This document shows, one piece after another, positions 11,379 through 22,163 of a stretch of DNA of 64,000 nt; position 1 is the first letter of the stretch; each line of letters begins with the position of its first letter. Where the stretch lies: contig CM018032.1 of the NCBI GenBank assembly GCA_008638375.1, forward strand, positions 57,851,382 to 57,915,381. The letters run 5' to 3'. Made by a program: the position numbers and the translations under genes. This DNA is from Nyssa sinensis (lineage: Eukaryota > Streptophyta > Magnoliopsida > Cornales > Nyssaceae). The notes beneath the pieces were generated by a model that was given only the letters and a program-made list of their open reading frames with translations, was not told the origin of the DNA and did not search any database.

Positions 11379-14300
11379 ATGAAGCTTCAAGCCATTGAGC
11401 TCCCCGTTTCGAAACCCCAAACACGCCGGAAAACACCAAAGATAGCTCCAGTAATAGCCCTAGCAGTAGTCCTCCTCACCATCATTCCTATCTATTATCC
11501 TCTGTTGAAGAATAGATATCCTCCCACGACTTCTTCTGAATCATCTTCTTCACATGTTTACATTCAGAATTCAATAAGGTCAGCCGGCCCAGACCCTCTT
11601 TCCGTCGACGAATCGCCGCCTGAAAATAGCCTTGCCAGGGAGGTGGCGAGACAGCCTAACCCCTACTAATGACCCAGACTTGGTGAGAACGCCGCCCGGC
11701 CCTAGAAGTCGCAAGGCGGCGAGGCAACGCCATAGCAGGAGGAAGAAAAATGTGAAGAAACTGCCCGGCATGAGCCCTAGCAGCGGTGACTTGGTGGTGG
11801 TGGCGCCTGCCAAAAATACCAGAAAGTGATGGCTGTGACATATTTTCCGGGGAATGGGTTCCCAATCCCGAGGCACCGTACTACACAAACACGACGTGTT
11901 GGGCGATTCAGGCGCATCAGGATTGCATGAAATTTGGAAGACCCGATACGGAGTTCATGAAATGGAGATGGAAACCAGATCGCTGTGAGCTGCCTGTGTT
12001 TGATCCAACCATGTTCCTAGAACTTGTGAGAGGGAAGTCCATTGCTTTTGTTGGAGATTCTGTGGCAAGAAACCATATGCAGTCCTTGATTTGTCTTCTA
12101 TCCAGGGTAGGTGATAATCTCCACCAGCACCATCTTATATATATATATATATATATATATATCATAGTGATCATTTTATTTCAATATATGCCTTAAGATT
12201 TCCATTTGAATTACCATGCGCATATAGACAATTAATTTAGCACTTCTCATCATTTATGATCAACTTCTCCATTAGGGTAGTGTCTTTTGGTTTCAATACT
12301 TAGGTTTAATGCAGTTCTGAATATTGTTTGACTTCACTTCTAGTTAGCAACAATGTTAGTTGGCAGAAGGCATCATATGCAACTCAATGTCTAGATAAAT
12401 TTTATAAATATATGTAGATATATCCAACCCTCATCCTGCAATGGTAGGAGCTTCTCATGCACCCGGCTAGTCCTAGTGATAGATATAGCGTATCACTAAA
12501 AGATGCTATTAGAAAATTAAATTTTCAAATTAAATCATGTCAAAATTAGTCTCATTAAGTTAATTGGCTTTTAGAAAAACAACCCACTTTTCCTTGACTT
12601 TATTCAAAATTTTTATTATTTTTTAAGTTTAGATGTGAACTATTGTTATAAAATTAAAGCATAAAGAGTTAAAAAGAAAGAGAGAAGCAATACAGAAAAT
12701 TTATATGATTCGTTAATGTATCTACGGCTACAAGAACAACAATGTTATTCACAATATAAAAAATAAAATTACAACGTATTTATATTGCATCACAGTTAAA
12801 TCTTAACCTTAATCTGATACATTAAAGTTTTTCAACATATCCTTACGTAAAACCTATATACATAGTTTTCACTTATTACAAGAAAATAGGATTACAACGT
12901 ATTTATATTATGATGCAATTAAATCTTAATCCTAATCTGATATATTAAAATTTTTCAGCAAACCTTTATATAAGACTTATATACATAGTTTGACTTATTA
13001 TAAGAATATGAACGATTACCTTTAAAAATTACTAAATAGTAAAAAAAAAAAATTAATTCATCTATAATCTAAAATCGGTCCCAGCCTTTTCCAAGTATGC
13101 CCTAATAATTAACACATTATCATGGTATTACATAGGAAAAATTCCATTTGGTATATGGGCAGGAACCCTCGCATGGCCGGCTATAGGAAGCACATGCAAT
13201 TGGCTCTCTTCAACATATTCCTAATGTCAACCTCTTCAATATTTTATCATAATATGTTTTCAGCCGTCTGCCTTAATAAAAATAAATAAGAGAAAGCAGA
13301 GTAAAAGACGTAAGAAACCTTAAAAGTGGAGCAATGAGAAGAAGCAATACAAAAAGAGAAAGTAGAAAGCATGGATAAACCCTAACTTTGACTTCAAGGA
13401 GTTTAAGTGGCAAATTAGTTTAGATCTTTGCACAATAGATTTTAAGGAATTAATTATTAAAAAATGAATTTTAAATGATATAATTAATTTGTTATTTAAG
13501 TATTTGATAAAAATTATGTAGAAGTAATTTTAATCGCTAATTTTTTTTTTTATCTTTTATATTATATATATAGAATAATGTGTAAGTGGTGAATTTATGA
13601 ATATATAAAATTCGTAAAATGACAGACGAATTTTTAAAAGTTAGTTTTTTTAACTTCTTTAAATCATGATTTTGATGTATGGAGAAGTGTGAAATTAACT
13701 TTTAAAAAATACAGTCAAACATCTCATTTTCGTTATTTTTTTATTTCATCCCAAAATTTTGGCTTAATTTAATCCCAAAATTTTGGCCTTACAAAAAATT
13801 TCGATTAAAATTATTTTCCAAGAAACAATTGACAACAAAGTTAAAGTTTTTTTTTTTTTTGTGGAAAAGGTTCCAATAGATATATGGTCCAAAGATGGCC
13901 TTGAAAATATTAAATTCTATATGAACTGACAACTACTTAGTTATTTATTTCCCGTGCACGAAGTTTCTTGTCTTTGTAAAGTTGATAGAATATTAAATGT
14001 GTTTAGATTTATTCTTGCAAATAAAAAAAAATTATTTTTATAATTCAAACTCGTAATTTGTAAGTGTCTGCTATTTTTAAAATAGTGGTCCAAAGATTCA
14101 TAACTAAAATTAATATCATATGGTGAGAAGAAGCTTTCAGCTTCTTCTTATATATATATATATATATATATTATTCTTATTATTGATGTTCTTATTGACT
14201 GTTTTTAGAGGCAAGAGATTTTTACCTTAAAATCATATCTAAAATGCGAAGAAGGAAATCAACTTTTTTGAGCCGGCCTACATATATATATATATATATG

Positions 14301-15759
14301 TGGATGTATGTTGTAGAATATAATAATAAAATTAATTTTAATTCTTTAAATAATTTAAATATTTAGATGAATTATAGTTTTTACATTCTATCAAAGCATA
14401 CAAAAGATCTTGAATAATTAAAATCGCACAAAAATTCTAACATGGACTTGGTTCATTGACATGGCATGAACTTGGCTTATTACATAATGTCAATTGGACA
14501 AGATATTTTACTTTTAAGAGACATAAAAGTAACATTGTCTACATGACATGATGTAATTGGTGAGGTTCATGGATCAGATTGATGATAAAATTTCTCTCAT
14601 AATATGAATTAATGAATGTATAAGTTCAGAAGCCACATCGGAGAGGACATTATAATAAAAAAAAATTACACAATTTCGATTCTAATAGTTTAAACTAATT
14701 TAAGCTTTTAGATGAGTTAATAATTTTACATTATATTTATTTATAAAATATAGAAATTAAGATGAATCATCAGATCACAAATGTATCTAAGTTAACCTTG
14801 TATGAATGTCTATTTTAGCAAATACAAGAATCAATTAAACATGAATTTAAATATCTTAAATAAAAAAGATCCATATAATCGACTCTTGAATTGAGTTGAA
14901 TTCTATCTTCTGTTTTCAATAATCCATGTTTACAAAAAGTGAAATCCCAATGTTTTTTTTTTTTTTGTTAAATTTAAAAAAATTACATTTTCAGGTGGAA
15001 AATCCCATAGATGTGTCAAGTGCACCAGAGCCACAAACCAGACGCTATGAATACAGAAACTACAACTTCACAGTCGCCATTTTCTGGTCACCCTATTTGG
15101 TAAGAACCACAAAATCAGACCCCAATGATTCAACTCGTCCTTTCAATCTCTTCCTCGACGAATTTGACGAAGAATGGAGGACCCAAATCGAAGATTTCAA
15201 CTACGTGATCATCTCCGCTGGCCACTGGTTTTTCCGGCCAACCATGTTCTACGTGAACCACCACCTGGTCGGCTGCCAATACTGTCCACAAAGCAACATC
15301 ACCCACCTAACAAAATACTTCAGCTACAGAAGAGCATTCCGAACGGCTTTCAGAGCCATTAACAGCTTAGAGAACTACAAGGGTTTAACAATTTTGAGAA
15401 CTTTTGCACCATCACATTTCGAAGAAGGGATCTGGAACATGGGCGGCGACTGCGTGAGGAGGCGGCCATTTACAAGGAATGAGACCAGTTTGGATGGCTA
15501 TAACTTGGAGCTTTACATGATCCAAGTTGAGGAGCTTAGGATTGCAGAGAGAATGGGGAGGAAGAGAGGGATTAAGTTTAGGTTACTTGATGTAACACAG
15601 GCAATGTTGTTGAGACCAGATGGTCATCCTAGTAAATATGGACACTTGCCAAAGGCAAATGTGTCATTATATAATGACTGTGTGCACTGGTGCTTGCCTG
15701 GACCCATTGATACTTGGAATGATTTCTTGATTCAGATGTTGCAGAAGGAGAATAGGTGA
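11379..15759 (+). CDS. TBL-A: trichome birefringence-like O-acetyltransferase, N-terminal half apparently frameshifted
   Basis: Two exons: 11379-12106 (donor AGG|GTAGGT) and 14995-15759 (acceptor TTTTCAG|GTGG), joined in phase 0 as [12 protein letters not shown]. The start MKLQAIELP is followed by a signal anchor ([18 protein letters not shown], about residues 28-45), as in Golgi type II TBL proteins. The PMR5N/TBL domain begins [11 protein letters not shown] and has the catalytic GDS motif ([14 protein letters not shown]) and, in exon 2, the DxxH motif ([11 protein letters not shown]) and end [16 protein letters not shown]. The frame does not run through: the N-terminal frame stops at 11667, a second frame is open to 11829, and the domain is in the third, with a stop at 11771. 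Two shifts between ~11640 and ~11830 are needed; I found no intron that fits. The family transfers acetyl to wall glycans; the TBL19-22 clade is linked to xyloglucan. Either a damaged gene or sequence errors. Confidence 0.8.
12107..14994 (+). other. TBL-A intron
   Basis: 2.9 kb AT-rich intron with (TA)n runs near 12135-12160, 14150-14170 and 14282-14300 and the duplicated segment listed separately. No coding sequence seen. Confidence 0.7.
12745..13012. repeat. ~135-bp tandem duplication, dispersed family
   Basis: Two diverged copies in tandem, about 12755-12885 and 12886-13012, each with TTACAACGTATTTATATT, TTAAATCTTAA and CTTATATACATAGTTT-like words (second copy slightly different). The upstream part (12660-12830) matches 24240-24430, so this is a dispersed repeat family of unknown class. 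Confidence 0.6.
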
Positions 15760-18146
15760 TCATTTTTTAGAGCACTTTTCATGATTTGGGTGAGAATCAA
15801 AAGATGAAGAGAGATGGGTTTTTTTTTTTTGTTTTTCAATTTTTTGGAGAGGTTCTTGTTTTTGTCCATAGTAGTTGTTATGGCTCTGAGATTTGTATTT
15901 TGTCTCTGGTAGCTATATAGAGGGGAAGATTTATAAGAAGAGGTGATGGCATTGTAGAGATTTTTTTTTTTGGGGTTGATTTTAGTTGTACCAGAAAAGG
16001 AAGATTTTTATTTATACAAAGATTTGTATAAAAAAGAAAATTTATTTAATGAAAAAATTTAAAATATCAAAAATACCCTTAAATTTAAAATTCAGTCAGC
16101 TTTGGGAGATTATAGAAACATGAATAAAGGGGGATTGGGTTGGGTTAAGCCGGGCCGGGCGGGGCCGGGCTGGACCGGACAGGGTTGAAGAGGCCTGCTT
16201 TTATCATTAAGCAAAAAAATAATGACTTATCGTCTCGCATATAGAGAATATCACAAATTTTATATATTTATAATATAGTTCTAAAAATAAAATTAAACAG
16301 TCTTTTTGCTCGCAAGACTATTACATATATCTAATCCTCACTAGATTCAGAGCGATGAGCGCCTTGTGCATTAAATTCATTGGCCCGGTCCGATGGATCA
16401 ATTCAATGAATTAGAGTTCAGACGGATCCGATTTTGTTATTGAACCGCTAACTATTCTTCCTATTTTGACTTATTCTCCTTTCCATTACTGTACTCTTAG
16501 ACAAAACAAATAAAATAAAATTAAAAACATTTCTTTTGTATTGCCTACCTATATTTCCTATATTTTTTTATTAACATGAAGACAATAAAGATAAGTATAA
16601 GAGGAAAAGTCTACTTGGTAATGACAATAGGAACAGGGCAACTGCTTAATGGCATGCATTCATTAATGTATCTTGGAAGGTGACATCTTGTCCACAAAAT
16701 TGAACTAACATCATGCATTGTATGGATCACATTTAAAAAGTTTAGCTACATGATTTAGGAATATATTATATGTGTTTGGCACCAAGAAATTGAAGACTTG
16801 AGATTTGAATATGATAGAATTTGAGGCAAGTTGGTTCATATTTTATATTAGTTTTTTTTTTTCACTTCCAACTAATTTCAATTTAATTTAAGACTCCAAT
16901 TCAACTATACCAAACATAATCTTAGTAAACATTGATATGAAATTATAAAACTTGTAGAGGACAAACTTGGGACAAAAAGTAAAATCAGATGACTCAAAAC
17001 TCTAGAAGCTGTACTCACGTCTTGTGATATATTATATTAGAATGCTAACATACAAAACTGTCACGTGTCTACACAGGTTTGGAGAATGTGACGCATATGC
17101 TCTGAACTGAGTTTTCACGGTCCAAAACTACTAATCACAATAAGGTGGCGTACCGAGCTTAACAATCAAAGCTAGACAGAATTCGACAAGAAAACTTTCA
17201 AGTATTAGATACATTCCATATCCGATCTTTCTGTTCTCAATTCTTATCTGAATCGGTAAAAACTCAATTTATAAATAAGAATGCGAGGTATGTCCTAAAC
17301 TCATGGTGCATTATCCTAGTCAATTATATTTTCTTTCAGTTCCTTCTCTAACTTAAGTATCGAAGTGGCTACCACTAGAGCCAATGTGGTGACCCATAAC
17401 CTTTGTTTTGCAAGAAGGCTTTGAAGGAGATCACACGCAATCAGAAATCTGTGACAACACCTTGCATTCTAGAAGACAAAGATTCAATCTAATTTTCTTG
17501 GGCTCAACAAAAAACAGAGGAAATGGCAGAAGGAAAACAAAGACAACAACAGAAAAACAAACTAATTAAAGATGAAGAAACAACCCCATGAAAAACTAAA
17601 AAAAAAAAGTTGCATGGTAGCATTATGATCAGCCATAAGTTCAAAACTTCAGTTGGGTGTGCCCTTTCACCTTAATTGGTTCCATCCACAGACTCGGACT
17701 ACATATTAACAGCACTTTTGGGAGCAAAATCAACCATATCGCAAATCTCAATCAAAATGAAGTTTTGGATAGGTCATTTCATCAATGTTTTTTCTATCAG
17801 TGGTACAAAAGTGTCATTGGGAAAAGGAAAAAAAACTTTGATTTGCTTTCCTACCAGATTTTTACTACTCCACTCTCAAATATCTTTTCTCTTATTTTAT
17901 TTATTTCTTCCAAACTAAATGCTCTGTAACAAATTTTTAAAATTGCTGTTTACAAAAATTGGACTTTGCTGTATCCTGAAAATATATTGCCAGTAACAAA
18001 CTCAATTCAAGTAAAGGCAATTAATATCTTAAAAATAGTATTCCAAACGTGCCTAAAAGTCACAAGAAATCCTAAATCCATTCTGCTGCCATAAAAATAC
18101 AAAAGCAATTTTTTAAGAATTTGGTTAAATAGTCAAGATAAACATT
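15760..18146. other. TBL-A 3' UTR and intergenic region
   Basis: The 3' UTR probably covers the first 200-250 bases (TTTATTTATACAAAG near 16010). A strikingly GC-rich patch stands at 16140-16190 (repeated CCGGGC / GGCCGGGC) in AT-rich surroundings, with CGGTCCGATGGATCAATTC near 16388; it resembles subterminal GC-rich words of hAT-type elements but no ends were found. From 16450 to 18146 I recognise nothing. Confidence 0.4.
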
Positions 18147-19578
18147 GTTAGTGTAATATCCCGACCCGGGATACCGGGTCATATGGCACACATTACGAGG
18201 CTAAGAAAAATGAGTATAACAAAAGAAAATACAAGCAAAGAAATAATTAATTCTTTACAAAAAATGATTAATTATTTATATGAGATAATTATTTTATACA
18301 CATTACATGAAGGCATATATATGTATAATTATGTATGCATGTATGTACATAGAAACATTATATATATATTATATATAATTAATTGTCTCATATATATATT
18401 TATATAGATATACATGTGCAAGTGTGAACAATGTATAAGGTGTGTGTGTGTCGGCCATATAGTGTGTGTTTCTTCACATGTAAGTGTGTGTATTATATTA
18501 TATGTATATATATATATATATATGAAATATCTTGCAAAAAACCAAGAGAAAGCTGAATGGGAAAAGTAAAAATTTAATTTGTGTAAGAAAATTAATTGAG
18601 AAGTGAAGGATTTCGGCCATGAGGTCATGAGGGAAGAGAGAGAATGGAGGAGAGAGAAAGGTCGATCACTTTCTCTTTAAAAAGCCAAGCATGCAAACCA
18701 TGCTTTCTTCTTGCAAAAGAAACCAAAAGAAGAAGAACTGAGAAGCTAAGGAAGGATTTAAAGCAAGAAAAAGGAAGGAAACCGAGGGAAAGAAGGTGAG
18801 AAAACTCAAGTTTCCATTTTTCTCTCTCTAGAATATTTTGCATGTGTTAAGAGATTAGGTTATGATTTGTATATATGATGCTTAAATGTATATCTAGACG
18901 TGTATTAAGCATGAAAATGGGCTATGAAAACGACTGAAAACACGAAACCCAGTTAAGGCAGCCATTGAAGACCTTGCCCATGGCAGGTCTGAATCGACTT
19001 CCTCCAAGCTCAAATTGGCTTATCAGGACCTCAAGAAGACTCTAAGGGTATTCTAAAAACCTATACCCGCGACCACAAACCTAAAGAACCGACCTTCCAT
19101 AAAGTGAGTTACAGGTTTCGGTTGTTGAAACCAACCTGTCAAACTCCTACCAAAATGGATAAAATAGAATGGGAAATGAATCTATGAAGACAATGAATCA
19201 AGATAGAACAAATCCCATGGGATTTGGCCAAGAAATGAGTATGAACTGACAGTTTACAGGTTGGATTATCATATCCTAAACTAAACACACGAACGAGTTT
19301 TGAACTCTAAAATGAATGCCAAATCGGTTCTTCATGCCTTAGGAACAAAATGGAACGAAAACAGTAAGGATCCATGGATCCAAACTGCGCGAAATAGAAA
19401 GAAAAGGAATTCTGAAATTAGGGTTTTCAGTCAGTCGAAGTGGGGAAGAAGGAGACGGGTCAACTCGGCCTTTAAATGAGGCTGAGTTAACTCGGACAGG
19501 TGGCAGCCTCTGGGCTTGCCACTGAATTAATAAGACGACGACGTTTTGAATGTCGGTAAAATTAAAATGGATGCTAGG

Positions 19579-19601
19579 GCTGACGTCATGATGACGTCAG
19601 C
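19579..19601. promoter_or_regulatory. palindrome with two TGACGTCA boxes inside the solo LTR
   Basis: Arms GCTGACGTCAT and ATGACGTCAGC around one central G form a perfect inverted repeat with TGACGTCA at 19581-19588 and 19592-19599. Closely paired TGACG motifs are known binding sites of plant TGA-class bZIP factors (as-1-like). Function in this LTR is inferred. Confidence 0.5.
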
Positions 19602-19909
19602 CACACGTAAATAAACCGACCGAATCGGTTAGTTTATGACTAGACCAGACCGGTTCACTTCCAATTTAACTGAACCCTTTGTTTTTTCTAATTTAATTAA
19701 AACTAAATAAACCAAGACTTTTGGTTATTACGGATTGACCCCTGAGCTTCAGAAAATTATACTGTGGCCCAACTGAGGGAGAAGTTATGCAATAAAGCCC
19801 CTGAAAAATAATTAAATAACTTATTTAATTATTTAATAAATAAAGCAAAATTACTATTTTGCCCCTAAGTCATATATGAAGTAAATGAAGTCCAAATCAA
19901 ACATATGAA

Positions 19910-20480
19910 TAGTGTATTTTTACTATTTCGGACATTCTGAGATCAATGATAGGGTCCGTTTTACGAGACGGGGCCCGAAAAATAAAGACACGTAAAGGGG
20001 TAAATGACCAAAATACCCCTTGACCAAAATTAACAAGTTATTAGTGTATTCTTACTATCTCGGACCTTCTGAGTCCAATGGTAAGGTCCACGACATAAGA
20101 CGGGGTCCAAAAAAATAAAGACACGTAGAGGGATAAAAAGACCAAAATACCCTTGGTACCCCTAAAGCCAAAATGAAATAAGAGAAGGTCTAAATTAACT
20201 TTCTTTGACATCCCGGATTCAATAATGGAGTCCGAATTACGAAACGAAGTACAGAAAAATATGACACGTAAAACGGTAAATGACCATTTTGCCCTTTTAC
20301 ATGTAGTAGTCCGAATTAAATGTTAGAAAAGCCTAAACTGACTTTTTTGGACACTCCGGACTCAATGGTAGAGTCTATTCGACCAAAAGAAATGTCTAAA
20401 ATAAAAAGACATAAAATTTGATGAATAGAATCTGTCAGATGACTATAAATTAAAGTAATGCCGAAGTATTAATACTAAGG
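19910..20480. repeat. four diverged ~130-145-bp tandem repeats in the solo LTR
   Basis: Units begin near 19930, 20062, 20207 and 20350 with GGACA(T/C)TC(C/T)G(A/G), then a TCAATG-TAG-GTCC-like block, a (G/A)ACGAGAC-like block, AAATA-AAGACACGTA and, in the first three, AAATGACC-TTTTGCCC-like sequence. Confidence 0.65.
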
Positions 20481-21394
20481 TGTATACGAGAAAATGAAAT
20501 ACAAAAAGACACGACACGTAAACATGTTAAATAAATAACTTTAAATTAAAGTTAATGGAGCTCCCAGAAGAGTATAAATTGGAATAAATTCAATTCCTAA
20601 TACATTTATTGTGTCATAGGTTAAGAGTACGAGTTAAGTTAAGTACATATGAAATTATGAAATCGTTTTAGGATCTAATACGATTTAAGCATAAGTTAAG
20701 GAATATCAATATGATATTACAATCAATGTGAAGTTAATGAGATGTTTATGAATTGTTCTTAGGAACTACAAGGAAAGTGGGAAAGCGCGTTATTAGCACT
20801 AACCCTAAAGAACCAAGGTGAGTAACCCTGTGTTTGAATTGGAGATTTAACTCTATGGATTTGAAAAAGTTTTAAGTTCAAAGATATGAAGTATTTGAAG
20901 TTTCAAATTCAGTATTTACATGATGCAGTTTTAAATTGTTTTATCTTTATCAACCCTATCATGACATGCTCAGTGAATGGTTTCTATCATAATTTTCTTA
21001 AAACATATTTCAGCATGTCTAAGGTTTTAAATGTCAAATTATGTTAAATATTCTGAATTTGATTGTTACAAGTATTTGAAGTCCTATTGTAGAAATTATA
21101 CATTTCATGTTTTAAATACTCATGAAAGTATCTATTAAAGAAGTTATGTGATAAATGTTTTACAAGATAAACGGTACTAAGTACCACCCCCTATGATGGT
21201 TGAAATCCTTCGGGATTCAACAGTAAATGCCCGGTAGCAGGATCTAATCCCCCAGGCAAATGAGATCGACAGTATTGGCAGTAAAATGGGAGTCTGGTTC
21301 GAAACAGATTCCACCTAATTAAAGAGAAAAGATGAAAAAGTGATTTGGAAATGAAAGTAGGTTTTACCCTCATTTTCAAATACATATTTATGTG

Positions 21395-21590
21395 TTTTAA
21401 AGTTTATATACTTTATCTAATGAAGTACGAGTTTAGCTTGAATACTTTAAATGTTTCAAAGCTATCTGTTTTATGAAATGCATATGTTTTGAGTTATATA
21501 CTCTATTTGACGAAGTATGAATTTAGCTTGAATACCTTAAATGTTTCAAAGCTACATGTTATAAGGAATGCATATATTCTGTATTTAAAG
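21395..21590. repeat. ~100-bp tandem duplication in the solo LTR
   Basis: Two copies, about 21395-21490 and 21491-21590, both containing TTTAGCTTGAATAC-TTAAATG, TTTCAAAGCTA and GAATGCATAT. Confidence 0.65.
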
Positions 21591-22163
21591 TATACGAACA
21601 ATGGGCGGTGATTATTTTACAACTCTTATGTACTAAAAACCACTGCTAATTGAAAACCCCATGACGAATACTGGAATTGTTCACAAGCTTAGATTAGCTT
21701 ACCCGGACTTTGTTCGGACCCCCCTTTCAGGTAATTAGCAGCAGTCTCTACTTGAGGACGACGATGATGAAGCTGCTGATTTTTGGAAGAATATGTTCAA
21801 GTGGTTTTTGTCTAGTACTACGAACATTAAGTATGGAGTTTTTGTATTAGTAAAATAGTACCCTGTTATGTGTAAGCCCCACGGGGCAATTAAACATTAT
21901 TGTTTATAAAGTTTTAAGTTTTAGTTATACTCTGAATGTGTAACCATGTATGATATGTATGGAGCAGTAGTACCGGACGGATGTGAGTAATTTGAAAATA
22001 AGAAAAAAAAAGAAAAAGTTTTTCACGCTTCCGCAATCATGTGTCGCACATCTATTCGATACCGCTGCCTATGTGAACCTTCGCCCAAGAGTCCTCGGGC
22101 CTGAAGGGTGGCGGTCGCGATGCGAGATCCGCAACAGGGTGGGTTTCGGGTCGTGACAGTTAG

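Larger units (their letters stand above)
18152..22158 (+). mobile_element. solo LTR, 4,007 bp, with GTTAG TSD
   Basis: Starts TGTAATATCCCGACCC and ends GGGTCGTGACA, with TG...CA termini. It is flanked by GTTAG on both sides (18147-18151 and 22159-22163). There is no primer-binding site, polyprotein or second LTR nearby. The terminal sequences and length fit long-LTR Ty3/gypsy elements of plants; the lineage is inferred. Solo LTRs arise by recombination between the two LTRs of a full element. Orientation is assigned from the TGTAATATCCC start. Confidence 0.85.

Noticed and set aside
11579..11822. Short intron repairing the TBL-A frame
   Set aside because: The GT at 11579 with AG at 11780 or 11822 gives lengths that do not bring the frame to the catalytic domain.
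18183..18628. Short frames in the solo LTR
   Set aside because: AT-repeat translations without protein-like features.
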